From the NCBI RefSeq assembly GCF_001748145.1, contig NZ_BCQA01000001.1, positions 4,676,501 through 4,740,500 on the forward strand: a stretch of DNA of 64,000 nt, in the 5' to 3' direction. The position numbers were made by a program, and so were the translations under genes. Below, piece by piece: positions 17,520 through 26,436 of this stretch. The stretch's first letter is position 1, and each line of letters starts with the position of its first letter. The notes beneath the pieces are model-generated. The model saw nothing but the letters and a program-made list of their open reading frames with translations. It ran no database searches and was not told the origin of the DNA. Source of the DNA: Bosea sp. BIWAKO-01 (GTDB lineage: Bacteria; Pseudomonadota; Alphaproteobacteria; Rhizobiales; Beijerinckiaceae).

Positions 17520-18500
17520 CTAGCTGTGCTCGCTGGCGAGGATGGCCTCGACGATCTCCTGAACGTTCAAGGCTTCAGGCAGCGTCGCGAGATGATGCGG
17601 TTCGCCCTGCGTGAGGCGGATGACACCCTCGAGCTGGCGCCTGAGCGCGACGGGGCGTGCATCCGCCTGCGACAATGCGTCGGCAGCGCGTTCCCAACTG
17701 CCATCGGGCAGGCGGCGTTCGGCGATCGACCAGTCGCAAAGCCGGACCGCGCCCCTATCACCTTCCAGCATCCAGATATTGTGGTCGTCCTTCCCAGTGC
17801 TCCCGACACTGCCCTTGAGCGCGACGGGGATGTCACCGGCCAGCAACCCGGCCTCGATCCGGCGCTCCGATTTGCCCGCCTCGGGGAACGCCACGCTCGC
17901 CGTGAGCCCATGCAGGGGGCCAACCAGCCTGCGGCTCAGGAAGAGGAAATGCGACACGACCTCGCGGGTGAAACCGCCCTGTTGGGTTCTGTCCAGCCAG
18001 GCTGCCGCGTCGGCCTGCCAGGGGCGTGGCCATGTCGCGAAGGCGACTTCGATCGAGACGCGGGACACCGTGCCGACCGCACCCTGCGCGATCCACTCCA
18101 TCAATGTCGCAACGGCAAGCGAGGAGGCGAAGGGGAAATTGACCGCGCCTCTGTCGCCGGCTTCCGCAACAAAGGCGCGCGCATCGGCGACATCGACCGC
18201 CAGTGGCTTCTCGCAAAAGACGCTCTTGCCCGCGCTGATGGCGGCACGGGCGTGCGCGAGGTGGGAGGCTGGCGGCGAGGCGATATAGACGCAGTCACTG
18301 GCGGCGACGATCGTAGCGGCATCGGCGAGCCGTGGAACCTGCGGGAAGGTTGCAGCCATCCGCTCCATTGCCGAAGGCGCCGGATCCCAGATGCCACTGA
18401 CTTTCACCAGTTCCTGGGGCTGGTCGAGAATGGCGCGCAGCAGCCGCTCGCCCATGATACCCGCGCCAATGATCCCGATCGAGAGAGTGCCGTTCCGCAT
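17520..18500 (-). CDS. Gfo/Idh/MocA-family oxidoreductase
   Basis: 326 aa. Rossmann motif SIGIIGAGIMGERLLRA at the N-terminus binds NAD(P), followed by VFCEKPLAVD, the conserved EKP lysine motif of the family. The C-terminal half is the sugar-dehydrogenase-like beta-sheet domain. The substrate is probably a sugar or cyclitol, not identifiable from sequence. It stands alone between the diguanylate cyclase and the autotransporter. Confidence 0.85.
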   Translation of the reverse strand: MRNGTLSIGIIGAGIMGERLLRAILDQPQELVKVSGIWDPAPSAMERMAATFPQVPRLADAATIVAASDCVYIASPPASHLAHARAAISAGKSVFCEKPLAVDVADARAFVAEAGDRGAVNFPFASSLAVATLMEWIAQGAVGTVSRVSIEVAFATWPRPWQADAAAWLDRTQQGGFTREVVSHFLFLSRRLVGPLHGLTASVAFPEAGKSERRIEAGLLAGDIPVALKGSVGSTGKDDHNIWMLEGDRGAVRLCDWSIAERRLPDGSWERAADALSQADARPVALRRQLEGVIRLTQGEPHHLATLPEALNVQEIVEAILASEHS

Positions 18501-18587
18501 CGCCTAAGAATCCCTGCTCTGAGCCGAGAAGCGCGATAGCAGGATTCCGTCAGGCTCACGAGCACACGTACTGACAATCCTTCGTCG

Positions 18588-21431
18588 CTACCATGTGGCG
18601 CGCAGCCCGGCCGTGAAGGCATGTGCGGTGGCGTCGGTATTGAGCCTGACGTCATAGTCTGCGAACAGCGTGACGTTGCGGCCGGCACGCGCCGACAGGC
18701 CGAGGCCGAGAAGCGCACTATCGCGCGCCATTCCCGCGCCCTGGACCGGGAAAGTCGCGGCAGGGGCTCCGATGAAGGCGGTATCGAGCACCATCGCATC
18801 GTCGAGGAATTCGTGCTGCCAGCGGCCGCGAATCTCGACTGCGACGCGACCCGAGGCGAGATCGAACTCGTTTGCCAGGCGCAGGCCCAGGCTGCCGAGC
18901 AGGCTCTCCGCCGATTGCCTGCTGGCCGTCAGGCCAATACTCCCGGCGCCGGTCTCGCTGAAGCCGTCCTGCCGCAGATAGGTGTAGCGCAGCGCCGCCA
19001 GCGGCTCGAGCTTCGACCAGCCGAGATCGATGGTGTAGCCGGACTCGAGCGCGCCGGTGAAGCGATCGCCACCATAATCCGCCTTCGCCTGGCGCGAGAG
19101 CCCGCCAAGACTGATGCTGCGCTCGGACTCGAAATCGAGCCGGGCATAACCAAGGGTGCCGTCGAGGCGCAGCGGACCACGCGTGTAACTGCCATAGACC
19201 GCGCCCTCATGGGCCTTGATGCTGCCCTTGCCGGAGAAGTTGCGGAATTCGGCGTCGGTGCTGGAGTAGCCAAGGCTCAGCCCGGCCAGAAAATCGGGCG
19301 TGATCTGCCGGTCGAAGCCGCTGACCAGCCCGCCGACGCGATAATCGGCTCCGCCGGCATTGGCATCGCCGCCGAGCCTGCCGATGAGGCCATAGCCGCG
19401 CGCCCAGAGATTGTTCTGGGCTGAAGCTGGCCCGGCCGGCAGGCGCATCAGCAGCGCTGCGGCGGGACTCGCCGCGGCGCTCGATGCATAAGCCATTGCG
19501 GCGCCGGTTGCGGTGGGTTCGGCCTGGCCGGAGCGCAGATCGCTGAGCCGCTGCGAGATCATGTTGCCGAAGGGAGCAAAGCCGCCGAGCGCCAGAGTGC
19601 CGAGCCCGGCGTGGGCTTCACCTGAGAGGCTGGCGAGGGCCTGTCGCGCGCCGTCCCGCGTGCCGGCTGCCTGCAGCAGCCCGGTCACGTCCCGCAGATC
19701 CTGATCCGCGCCGGCAAGGCCGTGTTCGAGCGCTGCGCCGACGGCGCATTGGTTGGCCGAAGCGCAGACGCCTGGGGTATCGAAGGGCAGGGTGCGGATA
19801 TCGAGATGCGCCGAGCTCGGCTGGTAGCGCAGGCTCGCCTCGATGAAGGGCGCCGAACCGTTGCCCGTCGGTCCCTCGATGCCGTCGAAGCGGCCGATGA
19901 GGCCCTGTCCGGCACTGAGCACCGGCATGGTCAGGAAGCGCGGCAGGAGTTGCGCCCCGCCTCCCATGGCGACGAGGCCGGAAAGGCTGGCGGTGCCGGT
20001 GACGGCAAGGTGGTTCAGCCCACCGATTGGGCTGACCTGCTGAACCAGAACGCCACCGGCCTGCTGCACGTAATTGCCGCTGATGGTCAGCGTGCCGACG
20101 CCGCGGCTATCGCCGGCCCAGAGGGTGCCGGCATTGGTGACGGAGCCCGTGATCAGGCCGGTACCAGTGAGCGTGCCGGCCGCACCGATGCTGGTTGGCG
20201 AGGCGATGCTGCCCATGATCGATAGAAAGCCGCCGTCGACGCGTGTCGCTCCGGCATAGGAGCTGTGGCCCGTGAGCACGAGTTCGCCCGCGCCGCGTTT
20301 GACGAGACCGCCGGTGCCGACCATGTCGTTTCCGAAGACGGCGAGGCCGCCGGGCTGGTCGACGACGAAATCGCCCCAATCGAAACGGCCGGGTCCGAGC
20401 ACCGCCTTGCCGACATCGAGCAGGCCGTAACCGAACCGATCGTCGATGCCGGGCGGGCCAATGTCCCGGGCCGTGCCGAGCAGGGTCTGGCGCACCTGGT
20501 CGGCCGTGAAGAATGGGAACATCTGCCAGACGAGCGCGGCTGCGCCGGAGACATGGGGGGCGGCGAAGGAGGTACCATGGACCTTGGTGTAGCCGCCGTT
20601 CTTGTCAGCGACGACGATGGGGTCGTCCGGGAATTCGCCCCACCAATCCCCGCCGCCGGGAGCTGTCAGGCACCAGTTTTTGGCCACGCCACAGCGGTTC
20701 GTGTATCGCGGCTCGTAGCCAGGTCCGTAGGCCACCACTGCCAGCCAGCCGCGTTCCAGTTCGGGGAAATGATAGGGCAGGCCGGCTTCAATGCTCGGCT
20801 GGTTCCGCTCGTCATTGCCTGTACTCCAGACCAACAGTGCGCCAGATGCCACTGCACGATGATAGGCCGGCAGCTCCTGCCATCGAGCGAGCTCACTCCG
20901 AGTCACCGACGTGACAGAGTCGAAACTGCCCCAGCTGTTGTTGATGACGCGCACCCCACGCGCAACGAGCCCGTCGAAGGCCGCAACGAAGCCTGAAGAC
21001 GTTGCCGGAACTCCATCCTGATCAAAGACGCGCGCGGCGAGGATCGTGGCTCCCGGCGCCACGCCATGCATGCCCATGCCGTCGCGGTTGGCTGCGATCA
21101 CGGAGGCAACTTCAGTGCCGTGACCTTGAGGATCGGTCACAAACGGTGTGTTCGCGACATAGTCGTAACCGCCTCCAAAGCGGCCTATGAACTCGGAATG
21201 TCCGGTGAACAATCCGCCATCCACGACGCCAACCAGGATGCCCCTGCCGTCGACGCCGCGAGCATAGGCGTTTGCGGCATTGATGTAATCGAGCCCCCAC
21301 TGGGCCTTGTACTCGGGAGCTCGCCACGTATTGGGGTCGGTGAGGAGGCCGCCCGATTGCGCCGAAGCCGCGCTCGTCAGGGCCGTCGTCAGCAGAAGCA
21401 TCGCGGTGGCGATTTTAGGCAAGGACGTCAC
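18588..21431 (-). CDS. Subtilase (S8) autotransporter
   Basis: 947 aa. Signal peptide (residues 1-25, ends SAASAQ); subtilisin domain with the triad Asp71 (VVDGG), His104 (GHGTEVAS) and Ser288 (GTSFAAPHVSGAAA); a passenger with autotransporter-associated strand repeats (GAGELVLTGHSSYAGATRV, AGTLTGTGLITGSVTNAGTL); and a C-terminal autotransporter beta-barrel that ends in LRATW, an aromatic-terminal signal for BAM insertion. It likely displays or releases a serine protease at the cell surface. The start is a GTG at 21431 after GAGG; an internal ATG lies nine codons on. Divergent from the exported deaminase gene. Confidence 0.92.
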   Translation of the reverse strand: MTSLPKIATAMLLLTTALTSAASAQSGGLLTDPNTWRAPEYKAQWGLDYINAANAYARGVDGRGILVGVVDGGLFTGHSEFIGRFGGGYDYVANTPFVTDPQGHGTEVASVIAANRDGMGMHGVAPGATILAARVFDQDGVPATSSGFVAAFDGLVARGVRVINNSWGSFDSVTSVTRSELARWQELPAYHRAVASGALLVWSTGNDERNQPSIEAGLPYHFPELERGWLAVVAYGPGYEPRYTNRCGVAKNWCLTAPGGGDWWGEFPDDPIVVADKNGGYTKVHGTSFAAPHVSGAAALVWQMFPFFTADQVRQTLLGTARDIGPPGIDDRFGYGLLDVGKAVLGPGRFDWGDFVVDQPGGLAVFGNDMVGTGGLVKRGAGELVLTGHSSYAGATRVDGGFLSIMGSIASPTSIGAAGTLTGTGLITGSVTNAGTLWAGDSRGVGTLTISGNYVQQAGGVLVQQVSPIGGLNHLAVTGTASLSGLVAMGGGAQLLPRFLTMPVLSAGQGLIGRFDGIEGPTGNGSAPFIEASLRYQPSSAHLDIRTLPFDTPGVCASANQCAVGAALEHGLAGADQDLRDVTGLLQAAGTRDGARQALASLSGEAHAGLGTLALGGFAPFGNMISQRLSDLRSGQAEPTATGAAMAYASSAAASPAAALLMRLPAGPASAQNNLWARGYGLIGRLGGDANAGGADYRVGGLVSGFDRQITPDFLAGLSLGYSSTDAEFRNFSGKGSIKAHEGAVYGSYTRGPLRLDGTLGYARLDFESERSISLGGLSRQAKADYGGDRFTGALESGYTIDLGWSKLEPLAALRYTYLRQDGFSETGAGSIGLTASRQSAESLLGSLGLRLANEFDLASGRVAVEIRGRWQHEFLDDAMVLDTAFIGAPAATFPVQGAGMARDSALLGLGLSARAGRNVTLFADYDVRLNTDATAHAFTAGLRATW

Positions 21432-21762
21432 GCAGGCCTCAAAGGCAGGAATCAGGTGGTCCGGGTTGATGTCGTCGACCCAAGGGCTTGCCGCTGCATC
21501 TCGCCATCGTCAATACGGCAGTATTCGTATGGTGAAGGTAGGGGCAAGCGGGTTCGGACACTCGGGGTGATTGGCTGGGATGTATCCCGCCATGGGCTAA
21601 GAGATCAGCGACAGAGTACGGCTGCTACCCTCCGTTTCCATCGAAGCCGACGCCCGCAAGGTCGCGGGCCGTGTTGCGTTAATCCGATCTTTCAACCTGG
21701 AAGATAGGGTGGCGCGACCTCTGGGCGAATGGGTTCAGGGCGCTTCGACAGTGGGGGGATTC
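21432..21762. other. Divergent 331-base intergenic region
   Basis: Between the autotransporter and the deaminase. It should hold both promoters. I see only a small inverted repeat ATACG-N8-CGTAT at 21513-21530 and no gene. Promoter elements could not be placed with confidence. Confidence 0.4.
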
Positions 21763-22494
21763 ATGAAGCGCTGCAGCTGCAACACGGTCCATGATGCCGG
21801 TTGCCACCGGATGCGATGCGAGGAGTTGAGCAATCCGGACCGGCGGATGTTCATGACGACGGCGATCGCAGCAGGCGCCGCCGCTTCGGTTGGATTCTCG
21901 GCAACATCTGCAATCGCCGCACCGGCCCCCGAAAAGCGGAAATTCATGGAGGAGGCCACCCGTCTGGCCATCGAGTCGGTCGAGAAGGGGTGGGGTGGCC
22001 CGTTTGGCGCGGTCATCGTCAAGGATGGTGAGATCATCGGCCGGGGCCAGAACCGCGTGCTGCTGACCGGCATCCCGGTCTTCCATGCGGAGGTCACCGC
22101 GATCATGGATGCCTCGGCGCGGCTGAACCCCAAGGCCCTGCTCGGCAGTGACTACGGCGCAGGCACGATTCTGGAGATGATCCCACGCGAGCCTGGATCG
22201 CCGGACCCGGTGCCCGAGCGCGCCAAAATGCTGAAAGGCTGCGAGATCTACATCAACGGCGCACCATGCCCGATGTGCATGAGCGCGATCTACTGGTCGC
22301 GCATCGACCATGTCTATTTCGCCGCGAGCCTCAAGGATACCAGCGCGATCGGCTTCGACGACGCCTTCCAGTACGAGGATTTCGCCAAGCCCTGGACGGC
22401 ACGCCGCATAGCGGTGACCGAGAATTTCGAGCGCGAAACCGGCCTCAAAGCCTATGAGGCCTGGATGAAGAAGCAGGATCGGCATCCCTACTGA
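21763..22494 (+). CDS. Exported nucleoside deaminase (CDA/dCMP fold)
   Basis: 243 aa. Zinc site of the cytidine/guanine deaminase superfamily: His108-Ala-Glu110 (FHAEVTA) and PCPMC with Cys169 and Cys172. Before the catalytic domain lies DRRMFMTTAIAAGAAASVGFSATSAIAA, which resembles a twin-arginine signal (residues about 27-54). Relatives of this branch (guanine deaminase-like) are normally cytoplasmic, so export is notable. The ATG at 21763 follows GGGGGGATTC; a start at 21709 would put 18 more residues ahead. A cytoplasmic form would need a later start. Confidence 0.85.
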   Translation: MKRCSCNTVHDAGCHRMRCEELSNPDRRMFMTTAIAAGAAASVGFSATSAIAAPAPEKRKFMEEATRLAIESVEKGWGGPFGAVIVKDGEIIGRGQNRVLLTGIPVFHAEVTAIMDASARLNPKALLGSDYGAGTILEMIPREPGSPDPVPERAKMLKGCEIYINGAPCPMCMSAIYWSRIDHVYFAASLKDTSAIGFDDAFQYEDFAKPWTARRIAVTENFERETGLKAYEAWMKKQDRHPY

Positions 22495-22605
22495 GGAGGA
22501 TGCCAGGTTCGCGCCTCCCTCATGGCTTGGCCGATTGCGCTTTGCCTGCCTGGCGATGCTCCATCGCCAGAGCTTCGTCGGCACGGCAGAACCTGTGCGC
22601 CGGCT

Positions 22606-23535
22606 TCATGTGCCGCGGGCAGAATGCTGCGCGCGCATGTCGCCAAACGATGCGTTCTGAGCATCCGGCTCCTGGGCCGCAATCCAGTCAGCGAAGGCCT
22701 GCATCGCAGCTGTCGGCTTCCGCGATTTGAGCTTGGTCAGCCAATAGCTTCCGAGCGAGATCGAGGCTGGAAACGGCCGCCGGATTGAGCCGTTGCGCAA
22801 TTGGCGCGAAAACATGAGGGCCGGGGCCAGGGCTACTCCGACGCCTTGTTCTGCGGCCTCCATCATCGCGAGCGACGAGTCGAATACGATGGCGCCTGCA
22901 ATATTGGGCGGCATCTCCGCGCCAGTGGCGGCAAACCAGCGACTCCACTCGTCCATGCGGTAGCTGCGCAACAGAGTGAGTGCGCCCAGATCCTGCGGCG
23001 CACGGAGTGCGGCGGCCAAGTCGGGCGTACAGAGAGGTGTCAGGGGCGCCTCGAACAGCTCCGTCGCATCGAGCCCATGCCAGGCGCCGTTGCCGAACCG
23101 AATGGAGAAATCCAATCCTTCGGCAGCCAGATCGACGCGATTGTTGTTGGTGGAAAGCCTCAGCTCGACGAACGGATGAGCGCGCCTGAAATCCTCGAGC
23201 CGGGGCAGCAGCCAACCGACTGCGAAGGTGCCCACCGCTCCGACCACGAGCAGCTCGCGGACCTTTCCCGACCCAACCCTGTCGAGCGTCGTGGCCAGGC
23301 GATCGAAGGCATCGCTCACGACGGGGAGGAGGGCTTCGCCCTCTGCCGTGATCCTGAGGCCGCGCGGGAGCCTGCGGAACAACTGAACGCCCAATCTCTG
23401 CTCGAGAGATCGAACCTGCTGGCTCACGGCAGCTTGCGTCACCGCCAGCTCGATGCCGGCCCGCGTGAAGCTGAGATGCCTGGCCGAGGCTTCGAACGCC
23501 CGCAGCGCGTTGAGTGGCAGAAAAGGTCGAACCAT
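22606..23535 (-). CDS. ampR: LysR-family regulator, AmpR-like
   Basis: 309 aa. N-terminal winged helix-turn-helix with LPLNALRAFEASARHLSFTRAGIELAVTQAAVS split over residues 6-38, the pattern of AmpR/GcvA-type regulators, and a periplasmic-binding-like effector domain after residue 90. Its gene is divergent from an AmpC-type beta-lactamase across 102 bases, the classic AmpR-AmpC layout. AmpR senses muropeptides of cell-wall turnover and turns on ampC when beta-lactams are present. The gene symbol rests on context and domain order. Confidence 0.85.
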   Translation of the reverse strand: MVRPFLPLNALRAFEASARHLSFTRAGIELAVTQAAVSQQVRSLEQRLGVQLFRRLPRGLRITAEGEALLPVVSDAFDRLATTLDRVGSGKVRELLVVGAVGTFAVGWLLPRLEDFRRAHPFVELRLSTNNNRVDLAAEGLDFSIRFGNGAWHGLDATELFEAPLTPLCTPDLAAALRAPQDLGALTLLRSYRMDEWSRWFAATGAEMPPNIAGAIVFDSSLAMMEAAEQGVGVALAPALMFSRQLRNGSIRRPFPASISLGSYWLTKLKSRKPTAAMQAFADWIAAQEPDAQNASFGDMRAQHSARGT

Positions 23536-23637
23536 CGATGCCCAAATTTAACTTATGGCTGATCCGACTTATCATCGTTTGTAGGAAGTTCGAAGGGGTC
23601 ATAAACGGCGCTTATTCCGAATTGGAAGGAGATCCCC
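23536..23637. promoter_or_regulatory. AmpR-AmpC divergent control region
   Basis: 102 bases between the two start codons with an AT-rich stretch containing AAATTT at about 23543-23548, which is similar to the core of known AmpR boxes as I recall them. The TTG start of ampC is preceded by a strong GGAAGGAG eight to nine bases upstream. Confidence 0.35.
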
Positions 23638-24807
23638 TTGTCCAAACGACTCTATGCCGGTCTGGCAGCCAGCGTTCTCGCCGGCACGCTGGGCAGCCTG
23701 TCCAGCGCCCATGCAGCCGGCCCCGACCAGGATGCCCGGGTGCGCCAGGCTGTCGACGAAGCGATGAAGCCGGTGATCGAGCAGCACGGGATCCCCGGCC
23801 TCGCCGTCGCGGTGACGATCGATGGAAAGCGCTACTTCCTCGAGTATGGCCTGGCCTCGAGGGAACCCAAGGTTCCCGTCACGCGTGACACGCTCTTCGA
23901 ACTGGGGTCGATCAGCAAGACCTTTACGGCGACGCTTGCGACCTTTGCCGAGATCGAGGGCAAGCTGTCGCTGAACGACAGCGTCAGCCAACACATGCCC
24001 GAGTTGAAGGGCAGTGCCCTGGACGATGTCCGGCTGCTGGATCTCGGCACGCATACGGCTGGCGGCTTTCCGCTTCAGGTTCCTGACGACGTCAAGGATC
24101 AGAAGCAGCTCATGGCCTATTATCGCGCCTGGAAGCCGCGGTTCACTCCCGGCACATACCGCAATTACGCGAACCCGAGCATCGGGCTTCTCGGCGTCGT
24201 CACCGCGAAGGCGATGGGAGCAAGCTTCGAGACGCTGATGGAGCGGCGGTTGTTCCCGGACCTCGGGTTACGACGAACCTATATCACCGTCCCTGCGGCC
24301 GAGATGAAGTCGTACGCGTGGGGCTACAATCGAGAAGACAAGCCGATCCGGGTCTCCCCGGGCCTGCTCGCGACCGAAGCCTACGGAATCAAATCCAACG
24401 TCGTCGACATGATCCGCTTCCTTGAGGTGAACATGGGCATCGGCACCACGCCGGGGAAGGCGGCCATCGCTGCGAGGGCGACCCATACCGGGTATTTCCG
24501 CGCGGGCGAGCTCATCCAGGATCTGATCTGGGAGCAATATCCCTATCCGGTCGAGCTGGACAAACTCGTCGCCGGCAACTCGGCCAAGATGATCCTGAAC
24601 GGCGTCCCGGCGGTTGCGATCGAGCCGCCGATGGCGCCGCGGAGCGACGTGATCCTCAACAAGACCGGATCGACCAACGGCTTTGGCGGCTATGTCGCCT
24701 ATGTCCCGGCGAAGAAGATCGGGATCGTCATGCTCGCGAACAAGAACTACCCCAATGATGCGCGGGTGAAGGCGGCGCATCAGGTGTTGTCGCGGCTTGC
24801 CGAGTAA
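23638..24807 (+). CDS. ampC: Class C (AmpC-type) serine beta-lactamase
   Basis: 389 aa. Signal peptide ending around SSAHA (residue 26). Catalytic motifs of class C: Ser91-Ile-Ser-Lys94 (SxxK), Tyr177-Ala-Asn179 and Lys342-Thr-Gly. It hydrolyses cephalosporins and other beta-lactams in the periplasm by an acyl-serine route. Starts at TTG 23638, supported by GGAAGGAG; the length is normal for the family. The divergent LysR gene is its likely regulator. A hairpin at 24836 should end transcription. Confidence 0.93.
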   Translation: MSKRLYAGLAASVLAGTLGSLSSAHAAGPDQDARVRQAVDEAMKPVIEQHGIPGLAVAVTIDGKRYFLEYGLASREPKVPVTRDTLFELGSISKTFTATLATFAEIEGKLSLNDSVSQHMPELKGSALDDVRLLDLGTHTAGGFPLQVPDDVKDQKQLMAYYRAWKPRFTPGTYRNYANPSIGLLGVVTAKAMGASFETLMERRLFPDLGLRRTYITVPAAEMKSYAWGYNREDKPIRVSPGLLATEAYGIKSNVVDMIRFLEVNMGIGTTPGKAAIAARATHTGYFRAGELIQDLIWEQYPYPVELDKLVAGNSAKMILNGVPAVAIEPPMAPRSDVILNKTGSTNGFGGYVAYVPAKKIGIVMLANKNYPNDARVKAAHQVLSRLAE

Positions 24808-24835
24808 GTCTGGCTGGTTGCATTCGTCTGGCGAA

Positions 24836-24890
24836 GGACAATCGGAGCAGGCTGCGGTGCAGGCCCCTGCTGCTACCGCTCCGATTGTGC
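24836..24890. terminator. Bidirectional terminator between ampC and the FAD dehydrogenase gene
   Basis: ACAATCGGAGC (24838-24848) pairs perfectly with GCTCCGATTGT (24878-24888), with a nested GCAGG/CCTGC stem inside. Both flanking genes converge on it. No strong T-tract on either side. Confidence 0.6.
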
Positions 24891-24930
24891 CGTAATGCCG
24901 TGACGCGCAGAGCCGAACCCAACGGCTGCG

Positions 24931-26346
24931 TCAGACCAGCCGCACCGCCTTGCCCGGATTCATCAGGTTGGAGGGGTCGAACTGGCGCTTGACGCCTCGC
25001 ATCAGCTCCAGGTCGAATGGCGACTTATAGATTTCGATGAGATCGCGCTTGAGCTCGCCCAGGCCATGCTCGGCGCTGATGCTGCCGTCGAAAGCCTCGA
25101 CGAGATCATAGAGCGCCGTCTCGACCTTCTTATGCAGGCTCTGGCGTTCCGTGGCGTCGGCTCCGGGCGGTGCCAACAGATTGAAATGCAGATTGCCGTC
25201 GCCGATATGGCCGAAAACGATCGGGCGCAGGCGGGTGTCGATCGCATTCAGCGCCGTCAGGCTGCGATCGACGAAGGCCGGGATAGCGCTGATCGGGGTG
25301 GAAACATCGTGGCTGAAGCTGGGGCCTGCGCGCTTCTGCGCTTCCGTGATGTTCTCGCGAAGTGCCCAGAGCTGCTCAGCCTGTGCCAGGGAACGGGCGA
25401 TGACGGCGTCGTCGACGATCTCCTGCTCGAAGCCTTCGGAGAGAACACTCTCCAGGATCGTTTCGAGCGGAATTTCCGGCGTCGCCGCATCGAGTTGCAG
25501 CAGCACATAGACGCCACCGCGCAGTGCCGGTTGGGCGACATGTGGAGCATGGGTTTCGACCAGGGCGCGGCAGTCTTCGGTAAAACACTCGCAGCCGGAC
25601 AGGACATCGGCCGCGCGCGAGCGGGCAAGCTGGAACAGGCGCAAAGCCGCTGCGAAATCCCGGACGCTGGCCAGCGCGGTCGCGCGGGCCTGCGGTGCCG
25701 CGTGCAATTTGAGTGCGGCGGCGGTGACGATACCGAGAGTTCCTTCCGAGCCGATGAAGAGATGCTTCAGGTCGTAGCCGGTATTGTCCTTGCGCAACGC
25801 GCGCAGGCCATTCCACACCCGCCCGTCGGGGAGCACGACTTCCAGTCCGAGTACCTGGTCGCGCATGTTGCCATAGCGCAAAACCGCCGTTCCGCCGGCA
25901 TTGGTGGCGATCGTGCCGCCGATCTGGCAACTGCCCTCGGCGGCGAGGCTGACGGGAAAGAACAGGCCCGCGTCGAGTGCACGCTGCTGCAAGGTCTGCA
26001 GGACGACGCCCGACTCTACGATCGCAACGGCGTTGATCGTATCGATCTCGCGGATCCGATTCATGCGCCCGAGCTGGACCACGACCGCTTGTCCGCTGTC
26101 ATCGGGAATGCCGCCGAAGACGAGGCCGGTATTCCCGCCCTGCGGAACCAGCGGCACGCGGTGGCGCTGACTCCAGGCGGCGATCTCCGCGACTTGCCGG
26201 ACGTCGGCCGGCCGGACCACCGCGCGGGCAAGGCCGTGCCGCCGGCCGCGCCAGTCCTCGCAGAACGGCGCGATGGCGGCAGCGTCGGTCAGGACATGGT
26301 CGGCTCCAACGATCTGCTCGAGCTCGTTCAGGGGGGGCGTGGACAT
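24931..26346 (-). CDS. FAD-binding oxidoreductase, D-lactate/glycolate dehydrogenase type
   Basis: 471 aa. FAD-binding (type 4) part with VPLVPQGGNTGLVFGG, EGSCQIGGTIATNAGGTAVLRYG and GSEGTLGIVTAAALKL; C-terminal GlcD-type cap with GHIGDGNLHFNLLAP and EHGLGELKRDLIE. Enzymes of this group (GlcD, D-2-hydroxyglutarate dehydrogenase, DLD) oxidise D-2-hydroxy acids and pass electrons to quinone or ETF. It is the last gene of a leftward operon with a Bug-type binding protein, enoyl-CoA hydratase, FadR-type regulator and CoA-transferase. AGGAGAA precedes the ATG at 26346. Confidence 0.88.
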   Translation of the reverse strand: MSTPPLNELEQIVGADHVLTDAAAIAPFCEDWRGRRHGLARAVVRPADVRQVAEIAAWSQRHRVPLVPQGGNTGLVFGGIPDDSGQAVVVQLGRMNRIREIDTINAVAIVESGVVLQTLQQRALDAGLFFPVSLAAEGSCQIGGTIATNAGGTAVLRYGNMRDQVLGLEVVLPDGRVWNGLRALRKDNTGYDLKHLFIGSEGTLGIVTAAALKLHAAPQARATALASVRDFAAALRLFQLARSRAADVLSGCECFTEDCRALVETHAPHVAQPALRGGVYVLLQLDAATPEIPLETILESVLSEGFEQEIVDDAVIARSLAQAEQLWALRENITEAQKRAGPSFSHDVSTPISAIPAFVDRSLTALNAIDTRLRPIVFGHIGDGNLHFNLLAPPGADATERQSLHKKVETALYDLVEAFDGSISAEHGLGELKRDLIEIYKSPFDLELMRGVKRQFDPSNLMNPGKAVRLV

Positions 26347-26436
26347 TGCGTTCTCCTGGAAGGCCGCGAGCGTGAACGTGAGCACGAAACCGCCGCCCGT
26401 ATGAAGCAGGCGGCGGTTCAATCATGTTCGTCGAGC

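Noticed and set aside
22606..23535. LysR regulator as a general GcvA-type regulator rather than AmpR
   Set aside because: The divergent arrangement with a class C beta-lactamase makes the AmpR role more likely, although sequence alone would allow GcvA.
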